From positions 62,001 through 126,000 of the IMG/VR virus record IMGVR_UViG_3300032722_000006: a stretch of DNA of 64,000 nt. One strand, written 5' to 3'. A model generated the notes under the pieces. The model was not told the DNA's origin and did no database searches. It saw nothing but the letters and a program-made list of their open reading frames with translations. Numbering within the stretch: the stretch's first letter is position 1; the number at the start of each line of letters is the position of its first letter. Both the position numbers and the translations under genes were made by a program. Source of the DNA: a virus. Positions 1 to 8,953 of this stretch are shown one piece after another.

Positions 1-402
1 GCGGGTGATCAGACGACAGAGAGCAATTCAGCGTTCTTCGTCGCAGGGGCGAGGTCGATCGACACCACACAGTTCCCAGCCACGATGGGATCTCTCAATC
101 GTTACATGAAGTTCATCGCAACGCTTCAGAACACAGCTGGTGCGACAAAGACGAAGGTTCAGCTATACGATGTAAGAAACCTAGCTGTGATCACAAGTAG
201 CTCCATGGACAATTCAGGAGCTCCATCGCAGGTTCTACCGTATGATGTGATTAGTCCTGTCATACCTCTTGGAACGGCGACAGGAAGCATTCAGACGAGT
301 TCACCAGGAATGTATGAGGTTCAGGTTGAGATGGTTGGAGGTTCGACGACTACTGATGCATCAACGTGCTCGAACGCACGGTTGATCGTGTACTACGCTT
401 GA
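1..402 (+). CDS. virion-region protein, 5' end outside window
   Basis: The frame is open from base 1 and ends with TGA at 402; a Met at base 85 is internal, since coding sequence rich in Ser, Thr and Ala continues upstream of it. About 133 residues are visible. No family is recognised. It precedes the tandem fibre-like genes by 9 bases, so it is probably co-transcribed with them and a virion surface or neck protein; this is inference from position. Confidence 0.6.
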   Translation, partial: AGDQTTESNSAFFVAGARSIDTTQFPATMGSLNRYMKFIATLQNTAGATKTKVQLYDVRNLAVITSSSMDNSGAPSQVLPYDVISPVIPLGTATGSIQTSSPGMYEVQVEMVGGSTTTDASTCSNARLIVYYA

Positions 403-411
403 GGATGACGA

Positions 412-3288
412 ATGGCTAACGCTGTCACCACGAACTACCCTCTTTTCTCTTCGAATGACATGTTCAGTGCCATCTGGAAGCTGACGCGCACGATGTTGTC
501 TGCAGGTTGGAGGTACAAGGGCAGCGGTAACGGACAGAACTTGTACGGAACTGGCACGTCGGGCACAGGAGGCGCATACATCGCATCATCATTTAATTGC
601 GCACGAAGTGGCGGCGGTGCCAGCGTTGTTGCGTTCTCGTCAAACATCATGACGATCACAGTGCCGAACAACTATACCGGTACAGGGAACATACAAGGCA
701 CGATATCTGTCACGAACGGTTCGACAACTATCAGTTTCTCTGCGAACCAAACGCTTCCTGTGGGCGGCGCATTCGTGTTCAACACGTCGTCTCAACCTTC
801 AACATTGTACTTCAACTCAGCTGCGATCTCAAACACAAATACACTAACATTAGCAACGAACTTCACCGGCACAACGCAGTCTAGCGTTGCAGCATCATAC
901 CTGTTTGCGCTACCTGGAACAGTCACCCTATCGGGGTCAACGTCTGTCACAACGTCAAGTTCATGGGTAGGCATTGTTACGCCTGGCGAGCAGATCGTGT
1001 TCAGTCCGCAACCCGGCACAACGTACACTGTCACTGCAGTGACATCATCTACAGTCACGTTGAGCAGCTCATACACGGGGTCGACTGGTTCAGGAAAGTA
1101 CGCAGTTGTCACGTCAACGTTGAACGCAGGAATGATCGGGCAGTACGTCACGTTGTCAGGCGCGGCAAATTCATCCGGAACGATCAACGGTACATGGCGA
1201 ATCACAGGGATCAGCACAACTGCAAATTCATTCACTGTGTACAATGCCGCTGGGGCGTCTACAGACTCAAACAACGGATCGATTAACTGGGCATGCATCC
1301 TTGATGCTGCAGGTGATCAATGGGGCGCCGGCGGTGCAGTCAATCTTAGCAACGCTGGACGTATATCAAACTCTGGTGCAGGCGTCGGATTAGCAGCTGC
1401 GGGTACCGGTACGTCGGGATTGTCAGTTGTCACGGGCATCACAGGCGCCACACAGGCATCCGTGGGTGACTATCTGACGATCACGGGTTCAAGTGCAACC
1501 GGCGGTCCAAACAACTCAACAGGAACAAATAACGGCTCCTGGCGCATCGTTGCGGTGTCAACCGCCGGTACGTCATGCACGGTGTACGCGCCTGGGATGG
1601 TTGCAGAGACAGGTAATGCATCGCTAAATGTTGTCGAGCAATACGGCGGCGCCGGAGCTAGCATCACATCATTCTCGTCGACAACAAGTGGTCAGTCAAC
1701 ACTCATGACGTTGACCGGCCTCAGCGGACTGTCATCATCAGACGTCGGACGTTTCATCACGCTTATCAACCCGACCAGCGTAAGCAACATCGGCTCATTT
1801 TTGATTGTGTCAGTGCTATCATCATCGAGTTGCCTCATCTACAACCCGAACGCCACTGCAAGCGATGCTCACAACGGCAGCATTCAATGGGTCGAGTACA
1901 GCACGTTGAGCCAGACATACCCACTCTACATCCAGAGCACTACCGGAGGCAGCGCATGGATCGACCTACAAGGTCCTACGATCATGAAGATCCCTATCGG
2001 TACGAATGTACCTTCTGGCACTTTCATTCGTGGTGAGAACGTCACGCAAACGAGTTCAGGCGCGCAAGGTGAGCTTTTGGGAATCGTGCAGGACGCTACA
2101 GGTGGCGCCGGTTTCCTAGTCATCGCTCCTCGTGTTGTTGGCACAGGAAGTTACGCTAGTCCAGTCGCAACATATGGGTGGAATAACACAGCGAATGTTG
2201 ACACAGTCACCGGAAGTTGGTCAGGTGCAACGGTCAACACTCCTGCTTCAAGCGTTCCAATCGCATACGTACGTGAAACTGTCATCTGGAAGAACTACAA
2301 CAACTCTGGCATCATCTGGCACCAGTGTATCGATCAGAATTCATCAACCGAGAGTGCAATCACACCGAACACGGGTCGTCTATCGACAATGGCGAACACG
2401 CTTCCACAGATGACAGGAAACATGGCGCCGGGAGGATCCGGTGGTTCGAACAACCCAACGCTAAATGGATTTTCGAATAATTGGGTCGGGACGTACTGCG
2501 TCATGGGATACTGCGGTCAGGGTACGCCGTTTGGAAGCGCGCCTGTAAACAATGCGTGGGCGTATTGGCCCGGGTGCATAAACATCTCGCCTGGAACTGG
2601 CAAGGCACAATTGCTAGTTGCGAACTGCGTTGAACAACAAGGAATTTCCGCCGATGGAACATGGCTCTACCTTCAGGGCGTTCCATCGACGGGCTACCAG
2701 TGCTTGTCATATCTACGACTAGACAATCAGGAAGACGGTGATCTTGATCCGTACGTGCACCAAGCACATTATAACGGTTCATTGAACGGTGCTGCAACAA
2801 GAATCATCAGTACGAATGCAACCAGTGGGTCGGGGAGCACGACAGACAACATGAACACTGCAGCAGCGTGGAATAACTCCACAGCCTCGCATGGATTCAC
2901 AGGATTCCGTCGAAGAGGTTTGCTTGGCGAAACGTTCAATAATTTCAGCGTTGCTATCCTCAGAGATTATGCATCATCAAATTATCCGATAACGACAAAC
3001 ACGTCAAATCCTGACACGGTGAGTCATGCAGTGACATCAACGTGGGTGCGTGAGCCATTTTGGTTGTACTTGACACCATTTCCCAACAATCTCGCGTCAG
3101 GTCGTATGCGAAAGGGCACACCCCGTTGGTTACAGTTGGTCGAGTCCTATCAGACAAACGGCACGGCAATGGCAGTCAATTCTACGTTCGACAGTGCTGA
3201 ATGGGTAGTTCTATCACCGACTTCAAACGCATCATTCACTGTGGGTCTATTCGATGGTGGCACTAGCAACGGCGCCCCCATATTCTGA
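412..3288 (+). CDS. large virion surface protein, paralogue A (958 aa)
   Basis: Low-complexity Ser/Thr/Gly/Asn-rich protein of the kind seen in phage fibres and tail decorations. The N-terminus (about residues 14-33) carries IWKLTRTMLSAGWRYKGSG. C-terminal blocks shared with the next two genes are LDNQEDGDLDPYVHQ, GFRRRG, RMRKGTPRW and a final FDGG-type turn. A module of about 250 residues between the N-terminal block and the central domain is shared with the 991-residue paralogue but missing from the 702-residue one. The start follows a GAGG purine run. No signal peptide or membrane segment. Function as an adhesin or fibre is inferred from composition and position. Confidence 0.75.
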   Translation: MANAVTTNYPLFSSNDMFSAIWKLTRTMLSAGWRYKGSGNGQNLYGTGTSGTGGAYIASSFNCARSGGGASVVAFSSNIMTITVPNNYTGTGNIQGTISVTNGSTTISFSANQTLPVGGAFVFNTSSQPSTLYFNSAAISNTNTLTLATNFTGTTQSSVAASYLFALPGTVTLSGSTSVTTSSSWVGIVTPGEQIVFSPQPGTTYTVTAVTSSTVTLSSSYTGSTGSGKYAVVTSTLNAGMIGQYVTLSGAANSSGTINGTWRITGISTTANSFTVYNAAGASTDSNNGSINWACILDAAGDQWGAGGAVNLSNAGRISNSGAGVGLAAAGTGTSGLSVVTGITGATQASVGDYLTITGSSATGGPNNSTGTNNGSWRIVAVSTAGTSCTVYAPGMVAETGNASLNVVEQYGGAGASITSFSSTTSGQSTLMTLTGLSGLSSSDVGRFITLINPTSVSNIGSFLIVSVLSSSSCLIYNPNATASDAHNGSIQWVEYSTLSQTYPLYIQSTTGGSAWIDLQGPTIMKIPIGTNVPSGTFIRGENVTQTSSGAQGELLGIVQDATGGAGFLVIAPRVVGTGSYASPVATYGWNNTANVDTVTGSWSGATVNTPASSVPIAYVRETVIWKNYNNSGIIWHQCIDQNSSTESAITPNTGRLSTMANTLPQMTGNMAPGGSGGSNNPTLNGFSNNWVGTYCVMGYCGQGTPFGSAPVNNAWAYWPGCINISPGTGKAQLLVANCVEQQGISADGTWLYLQGVPSTGYQCLSYLRLDNQEDGDLDPYVHQAHYNGSLNGAATRIISTNATSGSGSTTDNMNTAAAWNNSTASHGFTGFRRRGLLGETFNNFSVAILRDYASSNYPITTNTSNPDTVSHAVTSTWVREPFWLYLTPFPNNLASGRMRKGTPRWLQLVESYQTNGTAMAVNSTFDSAEWVVLSPTSNASFTVGLFDGGTSNGAPIF

Positions 3289-3294
3289 AAACAC

Positions 3295-5403
3295 ATGGCA
3301 AACGCTTGCGATCCAAACTTTAGCATCCTCAACACTTCTGGCTCATCGTCAGAGTACTTCTGCGCGATGTGGAAGTTGAGCCGTACGCTCATCTCGGCCG
3401 GCTGGAGGTACAAGTCATCGGGTAACGGACAAACGTCCGGTGTCAAAGACACGTCTGCGAATGAAGCCACTGACCAGTGGGCCGTCGGCGGCGCAGTGAA
3501 TTTGACATCTGCAGGACGCATATCGAACTCCGGTTCAGGAATTTCGATCGCAGCCGCTAGCGCTAGCACAGGTCTCGCAGTAATTTCAGGCATCACGAGC
3601 GCGAACAGTTACTCTGTGGGAGACTATCTCACGATCACAGGTTCAACTTCGCAAGGTGGCGCAACAATCTCAGGCACGAGCGTCATAGGCACAAACAACG
3701 GATCGTATCGAATCACTGCACAGACAGGAACTACAGTCACAGTGTACGCTCCCGGCATGGTTGCAGAAACTGGAAATTCCGCGCTGGCTGTCGTTGAACA
3801 ATTTGGAGGAGCTAGCGCTCAGATAACGTCATTCTCGACTGTCACGACAAGTGGAGGAAATGGTCAGTCGACCCTCATGACAGTCACGGGCCTAAGCGGC
3901 CTGTCGAGTGCCGACGTTGGTCGAGTGATCACGATCATCAACGCTTCGTCTGGTGCTAACAATGGCACGTTCCTGATCGTGACTGTGTTGTCGTCATCCA
4001 GTTGCCTCATCTACAACCCAAATGCAGTTGCAAGCGATGCGCAGAACGGCGTCGGAATTCAATGGGTCGAAGTTGATCCCAATGCTATGCTGTACCCTGC
4101 ATACTTTGCCGGCAGCTCAGGGGTAGGCGCATGGATCAACCTTCAAGGCCCTACGATCTTGAAGATCCCGATCGGTACGAACCTTCCCACAGGGTCGTTC
4201 GTACGTGGTGAAAACGTCATTCAGACAGGCACCGGTGCTCAAGGTGAGATGTTGGGAATTGTCACCGACTCTTCTGGAGGCACGGGATATCTCGTCATTG
4301 CTCCAAGAACTGTTGGAACTGGTGCGTCTGCTGGTTCAATCGCGTTGTATGGTTGGAACATCTCTGGCACTGACACGATCACAGGAGGTTGGTCAGGCGC
4401 AACCGTGACGTCAACGTCCGGACCTCCAGTAGCATACGTCTCCGAGATGATCATCTGGAAAGGCAGCGCAACGACAGGACACATCTATCACCAACGTGTT
4501 GATCAGAACGCTGCGGGTGAAAGCAACACAACTTCAACGACCGGTCGTTTTTCAACGATGTCGACATTGTCGTATGCAACGTCATTGATCCCACCTGGTG
4601 GTGCAACCGGTGGATCGCCTGTCACAGGAGGTTTTGCGTCTGCATGGACGGGTACCTACGTAGTCATAGGAACGGGTGGATCAGGCGCCGGAGGTACGAG
4701 CGCTGCATTGTGGCCAGGGACGCAGACGCCAACAAATCCGGGAAAAGCGCACCTCATTGCTGCGAACTGTGTTGAACAACAGGGAGTTTCTGCGGACGGA
4801 ACGTGGTTGTACCTGCAATCATGCAATAGTGCAGGCTACCAATGCCTGTCATATCTTAGGATGGACAACCAAGAAGACGGCGATCTAGATCCGTATGTTC
4901 ATCAGTTACATGGCCTTTCAGCGATCAGCAGCACCGCGAGTCGTACAGCAGATGTAGGAAATACAAACGTCGGATCGCAAACTGACAACATGAACGCCGT
5001 GAACGCATGGTTCAACAACACAGGATATCATGGGTTCAAGGGATTTCGCCGGCGTGGATTGTCAAGCGAGACATTCAACTACTTCAGTGTTGCGTTATTG
5101 TACGATTACGCAAATGCTTCATGGCTCACAGAGAACTCAAACAGTGGGAATCCAGATCAGATAGGTTCGAACATTGCAACGACAAGTGTTAGAGACGTGT
5201 TCTGGTTGTGGCTGACACCTTTCACTGCGCAGCTAGCGTCCGGACGCATGCGAAAAGGAACTCCTCGTTGGATGCAGATCATACAATCAAACACGGGTGT
5301 ACACACAACGTTTGATTCCAAATTGTGGGTTGCACTTTCATCGTCACCCTACACTACGTTCGTAGTTGGTCCATGGGATGGAACGACAACTCCCATGTTT
5401 TGA
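3295..5403 (+). CDS. large virion surface protein, paralogue B (702 aa)
   Basis: Second tandem copy of the fibre-like family, starting 6 bases after paralogue A. It keeps the N-terminal MWKLSRTLISAGWRYKSSG block and all the C-terminal blocks (LRMDNQEDGDLDPYVHQ, GFRRRG, RMRKGTPRWMQ, VGPWDG). It lacks the N-terminal Ser/Thr-rich module found in the other two copies, which explains its shorter length. Such copies usually diverge to recognise different receptors or to build hetero-oligomeric fibres; that is inference. Confidence 0.75.
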   Translation: MANACDPNFSILNTSGSSSEYFCAMWKLSRTLISAGWRYKSSGNGQTSGVKDTSANEATDQWAVGGAVNLTSAGRISNSGSGISIAAASASTGLAVISGITSANSYSVGDYLTITGSTSQGGATISGTSVIGTNNGSYRITAQTGTTVTVYAPGMVAETGNSALAVVEQFGGASAQITSFSTVTTSGGNGQSTLMTVTGLSGLSSADVGRVITIINASSGANNGTFLIVTVLSSSSCLIYNPNAVASDAQNGVGIQWVEVDPNAMLYPAYFAGSSGVGAWINLQGPTILKIPIGTNLPTGSFVRGENVIQTGTGAQGEMLGIVTDSSGGTGYLVIAPRTVGTGASAGSIALYGWNISGTDTITGGWSGATVTSTSGPPVAYVSEMIIWKGSATTGHIYHQRVDQNAAGESNTTSTTGRFSTMSTLSYATSLIPPGGATGGSPVTGGFASAWTGTYVVIGTGGSGAGGTSAALWPGTQTPTNPGKAHLIAANCVEQQGVSADGTWLYLQSCNSAGYQCLSYLRMDNQEDGDLDPYVHQLHGLSAISSTASRTADVGNTNVGSQTDNMNAVNAWFNNTGYHGFKGFRRRGLSSETFNYFSVALLYDYANASWLTENSNSGNPDQIGSNIATTSVRDVFWLWLTPFTAQLASGRMRKGTPRWMQIIQSNTGVHTTFDSKLWVALSSSPYTTFVVGPWDGTTTPMF

Positions 5404-5423
5404 TACTTGAGAGATAGAGAATC

Positions 5424-8399
5424 ATGGCAAACGCAGCAACAGTCAACCTTGTCGAACAAAACAATGGTGAATTGTTCCACGCAATCTGGAAGTTGACGCG
5501 GACGATGCTCGCTGCTGGGTGGCAATACAAAGCAAGCAGCCTGGCGCTGACAAACACGACGTGGTGGTACAACTATTACGAAACGAGCTACTATTCTCAG
5601 AACGTATACGGCGGATCGATATCGAGCACCGTGAACGCCGCGCAACAGTACACAGGCGCTAGCGTCACTGCGTATTCATCGTCATTGATGACACTCACGA
5701 TACCTGCGATACCGTTCTGTGGAGTACCACAGCCAAATACTTGCACGTGCACCAACGGTAGCCCAAACGTTACTGGGATACCAACCAATACTGCATGTAG
5801 CGCAGGCGATATTTTTACGTTCGTTCCTAGCACGTCAACAAGAAATCCTGGTTCAACGACGTTCTACGTCTGCTCAACGAATGAAAACGGAACTACGACG
5901 ATTCCACTAACGACAAACTTCGGAGGTACGACCGGTACGTACATCTTCTCAAGGTTGTCATGTATCGGCGGCCCAAACTCTGGCGGCCCGTGCACATTCA
6001 CGCTGGCGGCGTCATCATCAGTCACGACATCAGTCAACACGATTGGGTGGATCAACGTCGGCGATCAGATCATGTTCAGTTCACAGTTGAACACGTACTA
6101 CACTGTCACGGCAGTGACCTCAAGCTCGATCACACTCAACACTTCATACACGGGAACTACAGGTTCAGGGAAGTACGGCTACCTGGTATCGAATGGGTTC
6201 AACGCATCGTGTGTTGGACAAAACGTGACGATCTCTGGTGCTGCGAACTCGTCCGGAACGATCAATGGAACGTACCTGATCATTGCGCAACCAACGTTCA
6301 ATACCATTCAAGTGTACAATCCTTCGGGTGCGTCTACCGACTCAAACAATGGTTCGATTGCGCTGACACTCGTGAAGGATGCAGCGCTTGACCTGTGGGG
6401 CGTTGGAGGTGCAGTGAACATCCAGAACGTGTCGGGTACACACGGTTCTGGGTCTGGGACAGGCGTCACGATCGTACCAGGAGGTCCGTACAACGGTACG
6501 TACGGTTACGTTCAGAATTCAGGCATCATGGGATATGTCACCATCACAGGCGTGACAGGCTTCTCACAGACTGCATCACCCGGCAGGTACGTCACCATCA
6601 CGGGTTCAACGCAATTGTATAGCGGCGGCGCAACGCTTTTTTCAAACAATGGAAGCTATCGTATCGTTTCTGCAAATTCTGCCGGAACATCCGTCGTCAT
6701 ATATGCGCCACAATTGATCCCAGAGACGGGAAATTCATCGTTGACTGTCGTTGAGCAGTATGGCGGCGCAGATGGGACACTTGGCGCATTCTCAACGCTG
6801 AGTCCTTCGGGAACCGGTCAGTCGACCCTCATCAATTTCACCACCTCAACGTTCACAGGATTCACAGCGTCTGATGTTGGCAAGAGGATCACAATTCTCA
6901 ACGCTACGAACACGCTCACGAACAGCAACACGTTCACAATCGCTCAGTACGTCTCAAGCAACAACGTGTTACTCTATGGGCCAGGGTGCACTGCAAGCGA
7001 CAGCAATACGTCATTGCAGTGGGTTGAAACTGATCCTCTTCAACAAACATACAGTTCGAACTGGTGGGGTAACGGCTGCAGCGGATCATGGATTATTCTT
7101 CAGGGACCGTCGACGATCAAGGTCCCCATCGGTAACAACACTTCGACGGGCGTGCTAATTCGTGGTGAGAATGTTGTCCAATCCTCGACGGGCGCGCAAG
7201 GTGAACTTCTAGGTTACAACTATGATCCCACGGGAGGTGGTCAGGGCTACTTGGTGATCGCGCCGAGGGTTGTTGGCACCGGGTCGAGCGGTTGGTCAGG
7301 CTGCCTGTACGGATGGAATAATTCCGGCACTGACACTGTGACGGGCGGAATTTCTGGTGCGACGGTCACAACAACGGCAGGTCCACCTGTAGTGTACGTC
7401 CGCGAGATGATGATTCAGAAATTTTCATCCTCGACGGGAAACGTCTACTACCAGTGCATCGATCAAAACCCATTGACTGAAAGCGCTACGACGCCTGTCA
7501 CCGGTAGGTTCTCTACGATGGCGAATACGCTTACACAGTCGTGGGGGTGCATAAGTCACATCGTCGCCCCGGGCGGAAGTTTCTATCAGAATGCTGGTTC
7601 ATTGCTAAATGCATTGCCGCGCTATGGCACCATGGTCATGATAGGCTGGACTGGAACGGGCGTTCCAACATACTATGCTGCAACGACGTACGGAACCTCC
7701 ACGTATGGTTATTGGACAGGTTGCTCTAACGTTGGTAGTGAATGGGGTGCTCGTGCGCATACGCTCGTTGCGAACAACATAGAGCAACAAGGAATATCGC
7801 AAGACGGATCGTGGATCTACTTGCAGTCTGCATACTACTCGGGCAACCCATCTGCGTACCTCGGAATGGCATGCCAACGTCTAGACAATCAAGAGGACGG
7901 AGATGTCGATCCGTATGCTTGTCAGGTGATGTCGAGTTACACACCGGCCACCGCAGTAGCCACTGCATGCGGCACAACTAACATAAATAATGCTGACAAT
8001 TACTCGCTACCGAACGTGATATGGTCAAGCTATTCTCAATGGCGCGGGTTTCGTCGTCGTGGCATGGGACAAGGTGACAACTTTTATGGGTTGCAAATGG
8101 CGTACCTGTACGATCCGTATCAAGGAACTTACATCATGGGAACTTCCAATGGTGGCATTCCAGATCAAGTTGCAACTGCATTCACGCCGACAAACGTACG
8201 AGAGCCGATATGGCTGTACATCGGAGGAACAGCCGGCTATCCTCGCATGCGAAAAGGAACTCCTAGGTGGATGATGCTTTCACAAGGTACATTCTCTAAC
8301 CAGACGTTTGACAGCATGAAGTGGATCAGTCTCTCAAACTCTGGGAACGCACAGTTCGTTGTGGGTCCATGGGATGGCGCGACAGTTCCTACGTTCTGA
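5424..8399 (+). CDS. large virion surface protein, paralogue C (991 aa)
   Basis: Third tandem copy. It begins with IWKLTRTMLAAGWQYKASS after a short unique leader and contains the long Ser/Thr/Gly module plus extra Cys-containing loops around residues 90-160 (CTCTNG, VCSTNENG, SCIGGPNSGGPC) that the other copies lack. The C-terminal LDNQEDGDVDPY, GFRRRGMG, RMRKGTPRW and VGPWDG blocks are conserved. Purine-rich GAGAGATAGAGA precedes the ATG. Probably a structural partner of paralogues A and B. Confidence 0.75.
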   Translation: MANAATVNLVEQNNGELFHAIWKLTRTMLAAGWQYKASSLALTNTTWWYNYYETSYYSQNVYGGSISSTVNAAQQYTGASVTAYSSSLMTLTIPAIPFCGVPQPNTCTCTNGSPNVTGIPTNTACSAGDIFTFVPSTSTRNPGSTTFYVCSTNENGTTTIPLTTNFGGTTGTYIFSRLSCIGGPNSGGPCTFTLAASSSVTTSVNTIGWINVGDQIMFSSQLNTYYTVTAVTSSSITLNTSYTGTTGSGKYGYLVSNGFNASCVGQNVTISGAANSSGTINGTYLIIAQPTFNTIQVYNPSGASTDSNNGSIALTLVKDAALDLWGVGGAVNIQNVSGTHGSGSGTGVTIVPGGPYNGTYGYVQNSGIMGYVTITGVTGFSQTASPGRYVTITGSTQLYSGGATLFSNNGSYRIVSANSAGTSVVIYAPQLIPETGNSSLTVVEQYGGADGTLGAFSTLSPSGTGQSTLINFTTSTFTGFTASDVGKRITILNATNTLTNSNTFTIAQYVSSNNVLLYGPGCTASDSNTSLQWVETDPLQQTYSSNWWGNGCSGSWIILQGPSTIKVPIGNNTSTGVLIRGENVVQSSTGAQGELLGYNYDPTGGGQGYLVIAPRVVGTGSSGWSGCLYGWNNSGTDTVTGGISGATVTTTAGPPVVYVREMMIQKFSSSTGNVYYQCIDQNPLTESATTPVTGRFSTMANTLTQSWGCISHIVAPGGSFYQNAGSLLNALPRYGTMVMIGWTGTGVPTYYAATTYGTSTYGYWTGCSNVGSEWGARAHTLVANNIEQQGISQDGSWIYLQSAYYSGNPSAYLGMACQRLDNQEDGDVDPYACQVMSSYTPATAVATACGTTNINNADNYSLPNVIWSSYSQWRGFRRRGMGQGDNFYGLQMAYLYDPYQGTYIMGTSNGGIPDQVATAFTPTNVREPIWLYIGGTAGYPRMRKGTPRWMMLSQGTFSNQTFDSMKWISLSNSGNAQFVVGPWDGATVPTF

Positions 8400-8411
8400 T
8401 CGGAGAAATTG

Positions 8412-8912
8412 ATGACTGATTATGGAAAGTCACAATGCCGTCAGACGGAGAACATAGGCAATTCGCCGTGTGGTCAGACAGGTTATCCCTTTGGTTCACG
8501 AGGAAATGCGTACCACGAGTATGGCACAGTGAAGGATGTACCGGTCCGCGCATCAAAAGACGGAAATCTATCCAGTTCGAGCGTGACGCCAGCTGGTTCA
8601 GGCTCAACGCAATCAGCCGGTGGACATCACTATTTCCGCCTTTCGACGTTGAAAGATGCTTTAAATCGTTATGGAAAATCGAACGGACTGTTCGGTGGAA
8701 AGTCAGGAACTTCAGGTGCAACGCAGGCAAACACTGGACCACTACCATTCCCACCATCGTCAGGGGGCACTGTCACGTATTACTCAATGCGCAGGACTGA
8801 CACTGCAGCAGCAAACGGTTACAGTCATTGGGTGAACACGACTGGTGACGCAACTGGGGCGCCGTCGTCTGTTGGATCGGTTGGCCCTCCTGTCATCATC
8901 ACAACGTTCTGA
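8412..8912 (+). CDS. small virion-region protein
   Basis: A 166-residue protein rich in Gly, Ser and Thr, with Cys residues near the N-terminus and a central segment LKDALNRYGKSNGLFGGKSG. The ATG at 8412 is preferred over the overlapping TTG at 8409 because GGAGA lies 5 bases upstream. It sits between the fibre paralogues and the repeat-containing fibre protein on the same strand, so a virion role is likely. No family recognised. Confidence 0.6.
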   Translation: MTDYGKSQCRQTENIGNSPCGQTGYPFGSRGNAYHEYGTVKDVPVRASKDGNLSSSSVTPAGSGSTQSAGGHHYFRLSTLKDALNRYGKSNGLFGGKSGTSGATQANTGPLPFPPSSGGTVTYYSMRRTDTAAANGYSHWVNTTGDATGAPSSVGSVGPPVIITTF

Positions 8913-8953
8913 CAGTGGATACGTATGAAACACGCTAACGTGAAGGAAGAACA

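Noticed and set aside
412-8399. Long frames antisense to the fibre genes
   Set aside because: They arise from the strong codon and composition bias of the Ser/Thr-rich fibre genes.
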